This document shows, one piece after another, positions 45,538 to 55,946 of a stretch of DNA of 64,000 nt. How positions within the stretch are numbered: position 1 is the first letter of the stretch; each line of letters begins with the position of its first letter. Both the position numbers and the translations under genes were made by a program. The notes beneath the pieces are model-generated. The model ran no database searches. It was not told the DNA's origin and saw nothing but the letters and a program-made list of their open reading frames with translations. The stretch is from Smittia aterrima (lineage: Eukaryota > Arthropoda > Insecta > Diptera > Chironomidae): positions 8,184,854 to 8,248,853 of the forward strand of contig CP093830.1 of assembly GCA_033063855.1 (NCBI GenBank), in the 5' to 3' direction.

Positions 45538-46146
45538 TCATATAATCGCCCCAAAACCTTTCGTTGTAAAACCCTCAACTATTTTTTTGGAATTTTCGAA
45601 TTTCGCTTTAAAAACAATCGTTAATTGGAACTCTCCTTTTATTCCGAGGATGTAAATTGGAAGCTGTTGTTCGTTTACTGGTGGCAAATTTCTAATGTAG
45701 TAACTTCCTTTCTTAAAAGGACATCCGATATTAAAATTCGAGTGCTGCGACAGTTGAGTTTTCAAGATGTTTTTCACGAAAGATCCCAACATTCCTTTGC
45801 CAACATTGCAAGCGTCAAGATTTCCTCTTAAAACGATTTTATCATATTCCTGGGTACTTGGCTTCGACTTCTTTGTTAAAGTAAATGCGACACGATATTC
45901 CGTGACGTCAAATTTGGTGGTGAACGTTGCATTTAGTCTGGAAATTCCCTGCGAGTCGTTGAAAACTAGAAGGAAACAATCTGACAAATAAATTGGATTT
46001 GAAACAAATTTCGCATAGTGAAAGATGATCGTGCATTCCTAGAAAACAAATTTTAAAATTTATTATTTTAGCCGAATTTTCTTTAACAAAACTACCGAAG
46101 CTGTGATAAAAAGCAAAACTAGTGCAGGAATAATTCTGACCACCAT
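45538..46146 (-). CDS. DUF1091/CheB-like secreted protein 9
   Basis: Exons 46146..46096 (MVVRIIPALVLLFITAS, one codon shorter than its sisters) and 46038..45538; 183 aa. The mature chain starts ECTIIFHYAKFVSNPIYL. Core DACNVGKGMLGSFVKNIL, IGCPFKKGSYYIRNLPP, ILGIKGEFQ; ends GFGAII. Sister of copies 6 and 7 (AFTLTKKSKP). CTAG acceptor as in copy 6. Initiator TCAGTTG at 46173..46167. Potential N-glycosylation at NATF. Confidence 0.85.
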
Positions 46147-46309
46147 GATTTCCCAAAGGTTCTCTTCAACTGACAATAAATAATTTCAACTTAAAACTAA
46201 TTTTGAAAGTTTCAGTTTAAAGTCAGCGGAAGGCAGAAATTTTTTTTGTCGCCAATTTATTTTTCAGTTCTGATTAACAAAAAACTTTCCAACCGAAGGT
46301 TCTTAAAGG

Positions 46310-46936
46310 TCAAGTACTCGTCCCAAAGGTTCTAAGTGTAACTGCCTCAATTATTCTTTTGGAATTATCGAATTTCGCTTTAAAAACTGTCGTGAATTGG
46401 AATTCTCCTTTTAATCCAATGACATAAGTCGGAAGCTGCTGTTCGCCTACTGGTTGCAAATTTCTTATGTAGTAACTTCCTTTCTTAATGGGACAACCAA
46501 AACGAAAATTCGAATGCTTCGACAATTGAGCTTTGAAGACGTTTTTTACAAAATTTCCCAACATTCCTTTTCCAATATTGCAAACGTCAATATTTCCTCT
46601 CACAACGATTTGATCATATTCCTGAATATTTGGTTTCGATTTTTTTGCTGCGATGAATGCGACACGAAGTTCCGTGATGTCGGATTTTATTGTGAAAGTT
46701 GCGTTTATTGTGGAAATTCCCTGGGAATCATTGAAAATGTGGAGGGAACATTCTGACAAATTAATTGGATTCGAGCTAAGTTTCGCATAGTGAAAGGTGA
46801 TCGCGCATTCCTTAAAATAATTTAAAAATTTGAATTTTGTTATGAAATTTATTATTTCAATCAATTTTTTTAACAAAACTACCAAAGCTGTGATAAAAAG
46901 CAAAACTAGCGCTGAAAAAATTTTGATCACATTCAT
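46310..46936 (-). CDS. DUF1091/CheB-like secreted protein 10
   Basis: Exons 46936..46883 (MNVIKIFSALVLLFITAL) and 46810..46310; 184 aa. The 72-nt intron is open in frame, so a longer unspliced frame from 46963 exists. The start at 46936 and the splice (TTG|GTAGTT...TTAAG|GAATGC) match the family. The mature chain starts ECAITFHYAKLSSNPINL. Core DVCNIGKGMLGNF, FGCPIKKGSYYIRNLQP, VIGLKGEFQ; ends RTFGTST. Initiator TCAGTTG at 46960..46954. It is the intact sister of the fragment at 44399-44546. The LTR retrotransposon begins about 70 bp upstream of the initiator, so its enhancers may be displaced. Confidence 0.85.
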   Translation of the reverse strand: MNVIKIFSALVLLFITALVVLLKKLIEIINFITKFKFLNYFKECAITFHYAKLSSNPINLSECSLHIFNDSQGISTINATFTIKSDITELRVAFIAAKKSKPNIQEYDQIVVRGNIDVCNIGKGMLGNFVKNVFKAQLSKHSNFRFGCPIKKGSYYIRNLQPVGEQQLPTYVIGLKGEFQFTTVFKAKFDNSKRIIEAVTLRTFGTST

Positions 46937-47029
46937 TTCCAAAGAGTGAACCACAACTGACAATGATTTTAAATATTTTGTTTTTCAACAATTTTGATAT
47001 TGCAAATCGACAATTTCCTCAATCAGATC

Positions 47030-47155
47030 TGTTATATACCCCGCGAAGATTATAGTTTCGATCCCTTCAGGAGACCTCTCTCTCTCACCCGACCAACGCA
47101 ACAAGAATTGTAAGATAAATAAAGATTTATTTATATGAAAACTCGATACACAACA
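47030..47155 (+). repeat. 5' LTR, 126 bp
   Basis: Direct repeat identical to 52680-52805. Contains AATAAA within TAAGATAAATAAAGA, a likely polyadenylation signal. It is very short for an LTR, and no clear TATA box upstream of that signal beyond TTATATACC at its start. Confidence 0.95.
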
Positions 47156-47174
47156 GTGGCGACGAGATAAAAGT

Positions 47175-48650
47175 ATGGTTCGACGGTGCCTAGGTAGTAC
47201 CTAGGCACTACCTAGGTTGTATGCAAATTGGTACCTAGGTACCACCTAGGCACCCTAGGCACCCCTAGGTGGCGATTTTTTTAGTTGGTTTTATTGAATA
47301 CTATTTATAACTCTGAATTAAAATTATTTTTGCATAATTTTATAATGAATTTTTATTAATTAATAGTTGTTAAACAAGATTGCATACAAGATTTTTCCGA
47401 GAAAATTTTAAATTTTCCACAATTTGACTTCAAACTTGAATTTTCCAAACTGTTTCACATGGTTATAGCTATAACTTATTTTTTCGTCTGAAAATGGCAT
47501 ATTTGTGTTCTGCAAAGTTGTAGAACTATTCAATACGCTTCCATTGATATATCATATGACTAGGTGAAGTGGGTGGTTATGGTATAAAACAACCTTAGAA
47601 ATCGGAACTACCACAATAAAAATGAACAAAAAGGTATTTTAGGCTGTTTTTTGAGTCAAAAGTCAAATTTTGTCACAAACCACTAATGTCACCTACTCAT
47701 GTTATACATCGATAGATTTGTCTGAACGTGTTCTACAACTTTTCAATACATCACGTTGCAACTTTATAAAGAAATAATCAAGTTTTATATCAAAACATGA
47801 GAAAAACTTGAAAATTTGAACGTTCATAAAGTCGCCAAGAAAACCATTTTCGACGCACTTAAGCTAAATTATGCGTCACAATACCCAGTCCATAGCTTTT
47901 TTGATTTTTTATTGGATTTTTAACAAAATGGCATTCACCGAATATGCAGATTAATTCATCTTCACCCTCAAATTCTGGGTCAAAGTTGAAAGTTTTTGAA
48001 AAATTTCAAAAAATTTCTCATGTTTTGATATAAAACTTGATTATTTCTTCATTAAGTTGCAACGTGATGTATAAAGAAGTTGTAGAACACGTTCGGACAA
48101 ATCCATCGATGTATAACATGAGCAGGTGACATTAGTGGTTTGTGACAAAATTTGACTTTTGACTCAAAAAACAGCCTAAAATACCTTTTTGTTCATTTTT
48201 CTTATAGTAGTTCTGATTTCTAAGGTTGTTTTATACCATAACCACCCACTTCACCTAGTCATATGATATATCAATGGAAGCGTATTAAATAGTTCTATAG
48301 TCTTGCAAAAACTAAGACCCCTGTTTCATTCCATGAAAAAAGTTATAGATGAAAACATAAAAAAATTGTAATATTTTTTCAGAAATTTCAAGTTTGAGAA
48401 CAAATTGTGGAAAATGTAGATTTTTCTTCGGAAAATTTTTTATATCATCTTGTGAAAGAACTATCGATGAATGTAAAATTTAAGAAAAAAATCAGAAAAA
48501 TCAATTTTGATTGAAGAGTTATTGCATAAATATCAATATACCTAGAAAAAAGTCATTATTTTTGGTGCCTAGGTAGTACCTAGGTAGTACCTAGGTAGTA
48601 CCATGGTAATGGTAGTACCGGTACCTAGGTACCTTTTTCTTGCGAACCCT
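47175..48650. mobile_element. foldback (long inverted-repeat) DNA element nested in the LTR element
   Basis: 1476 bp, flanked by a perfect 10-bp duplication AGATAAAAGT (47165-47174 and 48651-48660). Short termini match in inverse (ATGGTTCG left; the complement of GCGAACCCT right). Next come CCTAGGTAGTAC-type repeats at both ends, and then two arms of about 650 bp, reverse complements of each other with modest divergence. Landmarks are ATATCATATGACTAGGTGAAG at about 47560 (left) against its complement at about 48262 (right), around a centre at about 47830-48000. No transposase frame. A 9-10-bp duplication fits Mutator-like elements, so a MULE-mobilised foldback element is the best guess. Confidence 0.85.
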
Positions 48651-48773
48651 AGATAAAAGTGAATTAAGCAAGCATCGAGGAACCTGTTAAACATTGAATA
48701 TCGAAACGTCAATGCGATTTTGACCATTTAAAGTGATTTTAAATTTTCGTATTCTGAGAGCGCATTTTTTTGT

Positions 48774-50225
48774 ATGCAAACAAAATTAGAAATGACAAAT
48801 GAAACAGTTCCGCCTACTTCAACGCAATCTGGAAGTGCCTCGACTAGTCAAACAAATCCAACAGTGTCAAATGCAAGTTCTCGTTCAAGATTTCACGGCA
48901 AATTGAAAGAATTTGTGCCCGGAGAATCTTTTCCAAATTATCTGAAAGACGCTGAGAATTTTTTCATAGTGAATCAAATCAGTAGTGATAATATGAAAGT
49001 GCGATTCATGGTGTTGTCGATTGGAGCTTCTCAGACAGAAAAGCTGAGGAAAGCTTTTACACCAGCGGAAATCGAAGATCAAACTTATGAAGATCTAACC
49101 AAGATGGGAAAGAAATTGTTTGGAGGTGAAACAAATGTGATCATCGAATTGAACAAATTTAACCTCAGAAATCAGAACGAAGGAGAATCGGTGAACGATT
49201 TTGCAATTGAGATCCAGTCACTAGCGACAAAATGTGAATTTGGACAATTTAGAGAAAATGCTTTGAAAAGCAGATTGATTTTGGGTTTACAGTCGATCGA
49301 CATTAAGAAAAAGTTAATGCCGACTGCTTCGATTACTTCTTTTGCCGAGATGGTGAAGAACGCCGAGTTCTTTGAGCTCATGGATAAAGAGACTCCAAAG
49401 ATGAACAGCTCGAGCGGTGACGCTAGTGTGAGCAAGATACACAAGCGAGGAAGAAGTAATGTTCGTCGAGACAATGAGAGAGCAAATCCAAACAAGTGGA
49501 GACAACCGAGCCGTGCCAGAAGCTCAAGTCGTGAAGACAAAAGATGTTACAAATGCGGTAATATGGGACATTTCGCATACGAGTGCAACAAGAGGGCAAA
49601 ACAGCACTTCAAGTCGAGAGGAAACTACAGAAATCAACAGAACGATCAGCAAGCTTCAGTGAATGACGTGAATGATTGTATCAAAAGCCTTTCTCTCTCA
49701 TACAATAATAATGATGATTGTAAATATGTTTCTAATAATCTCGTTCAATCTCTTTTAGCTCAACAAATCAACAGCGTCAAGACAGCTTTGGTGCAACTCC
49801 TGGTCGAATCAACAGTACTAGAGATGGAAATTGATACGGGAAGTTGTGTTACTCTGTGCAGCTATGACGTCTATCAGCGATTTTTCAGTCACCGTACGTT
49901 AAAGGCGATGAGAATTCCTTTGACGGTAGTATCTGGTGAGCGTTTGAGTATAAAAGGAGTGATTGATGTGAAAGTGAGAGTGAAAAATAAGATTCATAGT
50001 TTAGAATTGGTCGTGACGGACACGACAAGATATTTCATTCCATTATTGGGTCGAGACTGGCTAGAAAAGTTAGCTCCGAATTGGCGTAATAGTTTAAAAG
50101 TGAACTCAGTGAGTGAGGAACGAATTAAATCGTTCAGAGAAAGCGCAGTTAGGGAAATTAGGAATAATTACGCGAGTGTTTTTGACAATGATCTGTCAAA
50201 TCCGATTAAAGTTTTGTGTTCTTGA
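48774..50225 (+). CDS. gag-protease polyprotein of LTR element
   Basis: 483-codon frame from the first ATG after the leader. Capsid-like region at about 40-220 (FRENALKSRLILGL end), a basic linker, one CCHC zinc knuckle CYKCGNMGHFAYEC (about 257-270), and an aspartic protease with active site EIDTGS (about 350-355) and GRDWLE near its end. Typical of Ty3/gypsy gag joined in frame to protease. The frame ends at TGA 50223-50225, just past the deletion junction, where RT should begin. Coding is otherwise undamaged, in keeping with the identical LTRs. Confidence 0.9.
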   Translation: MQTKLEMTNETVPPTSTQSGSASTSQTNPTVSNASSRSRFHGKLKEFVPGESFPNYLKDAENFFIVNQISSDNMKVRFMVLSIGASQTEKLRKAFTPAEIEDQTYEDLTKMGKKLFGGETNVIIELNKFNLRNQNEGESVNDFAIEIQSLATKCEFGQFRENALKSRLILGLQSIDIKKKLMPTASITSFAEMVKNAEFFELMDKETPKMNSSSGDASVSKIHKRGRSNVRRDNERANPNKWRQPSRARSSSREDKRCYKCGNMGHFAYECNKRAKQHFKSRGNYRNQQNDQQASVNDVNDCIKSLSLSYNNNDDCKYVSNNLVQSLLAQQINSVKTALVQLLVESTVLEMEIDTGSCVTLCSYDVYQRFFSHRTLKAMRIPLTVVSGERLSIKGVIDVKVRVKNKIHSLELVVTDTTRYFIPLLGRDWLEKLAPNWRNSLKVNSVSEERIKSFRESAVREIRNNYASVFDNDLSNPIKVLCS

Positions 50226-52599
50226 TTTGAAAGGAGCGTACCAACAACTAATTGTGAGTGATTCAACGAAAAAGTTGTTAGCTATCAATACAGTGAAGGG
50301 TCTTTACGCGTACAAACGTTTACCGTTTGGTGTTAAGCCAGCTGCATCAATTTTTCAGTCCGTGATGGAGTCGATTTTACTGGGAATACCCAAAGTTCAA
50401 AATTTCATTGATGACATTTTAGTCTGGGCAAGCAGTGCAGAAGATCTGTACGAGACGATTAAGAAAGTGATGGACAGATTGTTGAAGTACAATGTAAAAG
50501 TAAATTGGGAGAAATGCCAGTGGTTTGTAAACAAGGTTCTTTATTTGGGTCACGAGTTGTCGGAAGCAGGGATTGCACCGAATCGCGAGAAAACTAAGGC
50601 GATTGTGAATGCGCCAGAACCAAAGAACGTTACAGAATTAAAATCTTTCATTGGAATGGTCATGTACTATTCAAAATTTCTTGAGCGATTAAACGTGAAG
50701 TTAAATCCGTTGTATAAATTATTGAAGAAAGATGTAAAATGGCATTGGAGCTCAGAGTGTAGAGTAGCATTCGAATCGTGTAAGAATGAGTTAGTTAGTG
50801 AGAAACTTTTAACACATTACGATCCGAAGAAACCGATTATAGTAACAGTCGACGCCTCTAATGAAGGTTTAGGAGGAGTGTTGAGTCATGTCGTGAATGG
50901 AGTTGAAAGACCTGTATTTTTCGTGTCAAGAACGTTGACAGCAGCGGAAAAGAATTATCCGATTTTGCACAGGGAGGCTTTAGCTATTATTTTCGCGATG
51001 CAAAAGTTCTATAAATATGTTTATGGTCATCATGTTCAGATTTTCACTGATCATAAACCATTAGAAGGAGTTTTCGCTTCTAAGAAAGGAGAACCACCAA
51101 TCGTAGCTTCGCGATTGCAGCGCTATATTTTGCGAATGTCAATCTTTGATTATACGCTGACGTACAAAAAGGGTCGCGATAATGGGAACGCTGACGGTTT
51201 GTCACGTTTGCCAATTAGAGACATCGTGAATGAGGAAGATGAAACAGAGCAGGATCAATTTGAAATTAAATCGTTGACGTCTGAGCTAGGGCCGTGTAAT
51301 GTTAACATCGAAAATGTTAGGGCAGCAACAGACAGAGATCCTGTATTGAATGAAGTGAGAAAGTGCGTGATGCATGGATGGAAAGAAGATTCCATCAAGA
51401 AAGAGCTAAAGAATTTTTACGCTAAGAATAAAGCTTTGAGTGTTGAGCAAGGCTGCATCCTGTATGGAGGAAGAATAATCTTACCAAAAGAGATGCATGA
51501 ATCATGTTTGAAAGTTTTGCATTCGAATCACAACGGAATGGTGCGAATGAAACAATTAGCAAGGCAATATGTATTCTGGGACGGAATAAATGAAGACATC
51601 GAGCGATTCGTTGAGTCTTGTGAGCCATGTCAGCTGTTGCGAAAAGATAAGCCTGACAAAGTGTATGGCAAATGGAAAGAAACTTCTTTTCCTTTCGAAA
51701 GAGTTCATGTAGATTTCTTTCATTTTCGTGGAATGAATTTCTTGATTTTCATCGACGTGCATACTCGATGGTTGGAAATCAAAAGGATGAATCGTACGGA
51801 CGCTGCAAGCGTAATTAAGGTATTGAATGAGATATTCAGTGTGTTTGGATTTGTACACCATCTGGTGGCAGATAATGGACCTCCTTATAATAGCTACGAG
51901 TTGAGAAAATTTCTCGAAGCACACGGAGTCAAAGTAACACACAGCCCACCGTATCATCCACAAAGTAATGGAATTGTTGAAAGATCAGTGCAGACCGCCA
52001 AAGATGTTTTACGTAAGTTTGTTGAGGAAAAATCTGAATCGTTTCAGATTGATCAGAGCATCCAACGATTTCTTTTCCATTACCGAAACAATCCGCGAAC
52101 AGAGGATCAAATAATTCCCTCTCATGAATTATTTTCATTTAAACCTAAGTGGTTATTGCCTATCATGAATTCAATTAAGAAAGAAAATCAGAAATCTGTC
52201 AGTTTTGAGATTAAACACAAGAGAAAAGATGTTAAGACAGAAATTCCGAAATTAGAATTTAAAGAAAGAGAAAATGTTTTATATTTGAGTCAACTGAAAG
52301 GATATTCTTACGCTACGAAAGCTAAGATCATTGAGAAAATGTCACCTTATGTTTACAAGATTAATGTGCAAGGTCACATCAAGTTAGCTCATCTAAATCA
52401 TCTGAGAAAGTCAATATTGAAACAGACCATCGATCCTTATGTTGAACCGATCGATAGAAATCCAGATTCAAATCAGAACAACGAGAAAGCCAGGAAACGT
52501 AATCGAAACACCTCTAACGAGTCAGATTCAGAAAGGAGTCCGTATCCTAAACGCAATAGAAAGCAAACATCATTCTACGACTCGTCTAAGTATCAATGA
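50207..52599 (+). pseudogene. truncated pol (RT, RNase H, integrase) of LTR element
   Basis: Open from FCVLDLKGAYQQL to the stop at 52599. RT palm LPFGVKPAASIFQ and active-site FIDDIL (near 50403), RNase H VTVDASNEGLGG (near 50840), integrase zinc region H...H...C..C (EPCQ near 51625), catalytic core DVHTRW, DNGPPY and ERSVQ (D, D and E), and a basic tail. The N-terminal fingers of RT, roughly 100 residues by comparison with the family, are missing between the end of the gag-protease linker (DNDLSNPIK) and this point, and the frame shifts there. The open frame technically extends upstream to 50113, overlapping gag in another phase; that part is not real. Confidence 0.88.
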
Positions 52600-52679
52600 T
52601 TCAAGAAATTTTTTTGTGAAGTAAATTTTTTGAATTATATAAATTTTATGAAGTTAAGTTATCAACTTAAGGGTGGAGA

Positions 52680-52805
52680 TGTTATATACCCCGCGAAGAT
52701 TATAGTTTCGATCCCTTCAGGAGACCTCTCTCTCTCACCCGACCAACGCAACAAGAATTGTAAGATAAATAAAGATTTATTTATATGAAAACTCGATACA
52801 CAACA
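52680..52805 (+). repeat. 3' LTR, 126 bp
   Basis: Identical to the 5' LTR at 47030-47155, preceded by AAGGGTGGAGA (polypurine tract) and followed by AGATC, the target duplication. Confidence 0.95.
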
Positions 52806-52819
52806 AGATCAAGAGATTT

Positions 52820-53421
52820 TCAATTTTCTGTAACAGATCCTAAAGCTTTCACAGATAAAACATGAACCAATCCTTTGACTTTCTCGATTTTAGCCCTCGT
52901 CACAATCGTCAATTGAAAATATCCGTGCACGCCCAAGAAGTACGTCGGCATAAGACTTTGACTTAAAGGCGGACGATTCATCACATAGTAATTTCCTTTC
53001 TTAACAGGACATCCGAGTTGAAAATTTGAATATTTCTTCATCTGCTCTCGAAGATGCACATTTATGAAAGTTCCCAGCATTCCGCCAATGTTGCAAAGGT
53101 CCAGGTTTCCTCTCAACAATATTTTATCAAACTCTCCTCTGCTTTCCTTCGATTCCCCCATCAAAGCATATGCAACTCGTATTTCTTTAAAATCTACTTT
53201 CAATGATAACGAAGCGTTTGTTCGCGATATTCCTTCAGAGTCATTGAACACATTGACAAATGCATCAAAAGTGTAAGTTGGATTGTTTGTGAATTTAGCC
53301 GAATGGAAATAAATGGAGCAATCCTGAAAATAAAAGTTAATCATCGATTTGTTACAATTTCCGATGATCTCACAGAATATTTCAAGATCAGAACAAACGC
53401 GATCAGTTTAATCGCATTCAT
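52820..53421 (-). CDS. DUF1091/CheB-like secreted protein 11
   Basis: Exons 53421..53374 (MNAIKLIAFVLILKYS) and 53323..52820; 183 aa. Splice TCT|GTGAGA...TTTCAG|GATTGC. The mature chain starts DCSIYFHSAKFTNNPTYT, like copy 2. DLCNIGGMLGTF lacks the Lys of the KGML motif and is one residue shorter there. LGCPVKKGNYYVMNRPP and FLGVHGYFQ complete the core; ends SVTEN. It is an outlying, older member that now lies on the far side of the LTR insertion, whose 3' LTR ends only 14 bp beyond its stop. Polyadenylation of this gene may use LTR sequence. Initiator TCAGTTG at 53438..53432. Confidence 0.85.
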
Positions 53422-53701
53422 CTTGAAAGTTCAACTGAAAATTATTTTGCATTGAAGTCAATGGAGACTGAGCTTTACCAAATTTAAAATGAAATATAAT
53501 TTGAACTTATTAAATCTGAAATAACTGGCATCCGTTTCTCTATCGTTTACTGAATTATGTTTTAATCGTTTCGTGTCGCGAGCTATCGGAACAACCAATC
53601 TCATGTTAATTTTTAAATCTTTTCTCATGATCTTCAAGCTTTTCTTTACTTAAAGTGTTCACAGTTTCCGTTTCGATTTTATTCGCAAAGTTTCTAAAAA
53701 G

Positions 53702-54812
53702 ATGAAAGCTTTAATTTTCTTTGCGGTCGTTTTGACTTTGAACTCTGTTAGTTCAACGATCACTTACCAACTTTACACGATTCAAAATAAAGGAATGGGA
53801 CAGCCTTTGATCTACAAAAACGCGAACTCTGTTTACAGCAGCAACTTCAATAGCGCCAAGAAAAATAAGTAAGATCTCTAAATTTCTCTAAAGTTCTTCA
53901 TTGAAATTCTTATTTTCAGAATGTTGATTCACGGTTACGGTCAGAATGGAAGATCAGCATTTAACAAAGACATCAAGAACTCATTTTTGAATCAAAAGGA
54001 TCATGACTACAACATTATTGTTGGTAAGATCACGCACTTCTTTCTGAGTAAAATTTTCTAATCAAATGATTTCAAAGTTGATTGGTCGACAGCATTCGGA
54101 TCGAGTTATACGTCGGCAGTGGCTAACGTTAGAAATGTTGGAATGTCAGTAGCGAAATTCATCGATTGGATGTCCTTACACAAAGGAGATGTGCAGCTTA
54201 TTGGATTTGATCTCGGAGGTTTGTAAAACAATTCTTTTGAAGACGATTCACTAATTCAAGTCTAGCTCACGTTGCTGGCATCGCGGGTAAACACACAACG
54301 AAAGGAAGAGTTGACAAGATCACAGGTCTCGATCCAAATCGAAACGGATTTAACGTTAATCAATCTGTGAATCGACTGGCAGCTGGAGACGCGAGATTTG
54401 TGGAAGTTTATCATTCGAATGGAGGCAAACTTGGAATTATGGCTCATTTAGTTGATTCCGACATATACATCAGTTAGTCGATACAAGATAGTGAAGATTA
54501 AAATAATTTTATTTAATTAAAAAAATTATTTCAGACGATGGAAAGTCCCAGCCTAATTGCGAGACTGATTCGTGCTCACATTATTTCAGCGTTGAAGTTT
54601 TCGTGAATCAAGTTCTTGGCAAGAAATATTCAAGAAAAACTTGTGAGACTTTGCAAGAGTTAGACGGAAGGTAAGATCAATTTTTAAGAAAAAAATCTTC
54701 AAATTACGAACAAGAATTTTAATTCAGAGGCTGCGGTCACACATTCGCTGAATGGTGGGGCGAAGAGACAGGACTCAAACAACTTATTACCGTCGAGGAT
54801 GAAGATGACTGA
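53702..54812 (+). CDS. lipase-like protein, catalytic Ser replaced by Asp (lipase 3)
   Basis: Six exons: 53702..53868, 53920..54023, 54078..54218, 54266..54472, 54535..54670, 54728..54812; 279 aa. Signal peptide MKALIFFAVVLTLNSVSS. The fold markers are present: MLIHGYGQNG, VDWSTAFG, AHVAGIAGKH, GLDPNRNGF and CSHYFS. The nucleophile elbow reads LIGFDLGAH: Asp135 takes the place of Ser. The Asp and His of the triad remain. The expected function is therefore binding rather than hydrolysis, as in yolk-protein-like lipase homologues, unless Asp supports other chemistry. It ends in an acidic tail (VEDEDD). The frame is intact and introns are regular, so it is not a decayed pseudogene. Confidence 0.85.
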
Positions 54813-54992
54813 TAAACAAATATTTAGTCAAAGCAAATTTAAAATGTCGTGATGAAAAACTGTTTAATTAAAATTGTTAAAAACTTATCTTGATTCAAAA
54901 AAGTTATGTTTCAATTTACGTGAGAAAAGTTCAATGTTAAATAAAACGATTCGACAAATGAACAAATTATTTTCATTTCAATTTAGATAGAA

Positions 54993-55946
54993 ATGAAGTT
55001 AAGTTGTTTTTTGATTGTTGCGCTGTCTGTTGAATTAAGTTTCGGATTTTTCTTTGGAAGCTATGGAGGAGGAATAACTTATCAGCTCTACACAAAGCTC
55101 AATCCAGTTTACGGTCAATCGCTGACAATTTACAATGGAAACTCTGCGGCCTTCAGTAACTTTGACAACACGAAGCCAACAAGGTAAAGCTTTAGATTTT
55201 AAGATTAAAAAAATTGTTTTTCTTTTAAAATTCTCAGATTTTTGATTCATGGATTCGGTCAGAATGGTCAATCGGTTTTCAATCGAGATCTCAAGAATGG
55301 TTACATGACTCGCGGAGACTTTAACGTCATCGTAGTCGATTGGAGCTCTGTGTCAAGTCCTTACTATCAATATGCGAGAACAGCAGTTGGAGCAACGGGA
55401 ATCGCTGTCTCAAAGTTTATTGCGTGGCTGAATCCAAATTACGCGACACTTCACTTGATCGGATACGATCTCGGAGCTCACGTTGCTGGAATTGCAGGAA
55501 AAAATTCTTTCAGAGCAAAGATCGGAAGAATCGTCGGCTTAGACCCATCGCGACCTTATTTCAATGAATTTGCTTCGAGTAATCGACTGAGTGTTGGTGA
55601 TGCGAGTCTCGTGGAGGTTTTTCATTCAAACGGAGGTTTATTAGGAATTTTCACGCCGATTGGAGATATCGATTATTACATCAACAACGGAAGAGTTCAA
55701 CCAGAGTGCACCAGCAACATCAACGAATGTTCTCACTTTCGTTCAGTGATCACATTCTCGAGATTTCTCAACGGACAGAACAACTTTGCCGTGATTCCTT
55801 GTGAGAGTGTAGACGACGTAGCATCAGGTTGCAGTTCAGATCCAATCGATATTATGCTTGAAGAAATCTCGCCGAATGGAATCTATCAAATCAACACAGC
55901 CAATGCAGAAGCAATCAATGCAGAGACTGAACTCATTGCGAGGTGA
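54993..55946 (+). CDS. lipase-like protein, catalytic Ser replaced by Asp (lipase 4)
   Basis: Two exons, 54993..55183 and 55238..55946; 299 aa. Signal peptide MKLSCFLIVALSVELSFG. Shares ITYQLYT, FLIHGFGQNGQS, VVDWSSVSS, AHVAGIAGKN, GLDPSRPYF and CSHFRS with lipase 3. The elbow is LIGYDLGAH (Asp141), the same Ser-to-Asp change, so the change predates the duplication that made the two genes. Lipase 3 keeps four more introns than this gene in the same coding region. The C-terminus (INAETELIAR) is not acidic. Probably secreted and catalytically inactive. Confidence 0.88.

Larger units (their letters stand above)
47030..52805 (+). mobile_element. Ty3/gypsy-type LTR retrotransposon, young but defective
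   Basis: Two 126-bp LTRs (47030-47155 and 52680-52805) start TGTTATATACCCC, end ACACAACA and are identical by direct comparison. A 5-bp target duplication AGATC flanks them (47025-47029 and 52806-52810). A GGGTGGAGA polypurine tract precedes the 3' LTR, and GTGGCGACG follows the 5' LTR at the primer-site position. The two coding frames give gag-protease and RT-RNase H-integrase. A 1.48-kb foldback element interrupts the leader. Pol lacks the start of reverse transcriptase, so this copy cannot replicate alone. No envelope-like frame is present. Confidence 0.95.

Noticed and set aside
47200..48640. CCTAGGTAGTAC clusters as a CRISPR-like array
   Set aside because: Irregular spacing, eukaryotic context and placement at the ends of a foldback element.
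50113..50206. Start of the second retrotransposon frame
   Set aside because: It overlaps the intact gag-protease frame in another phase; true pol sequence begins at about 50207.
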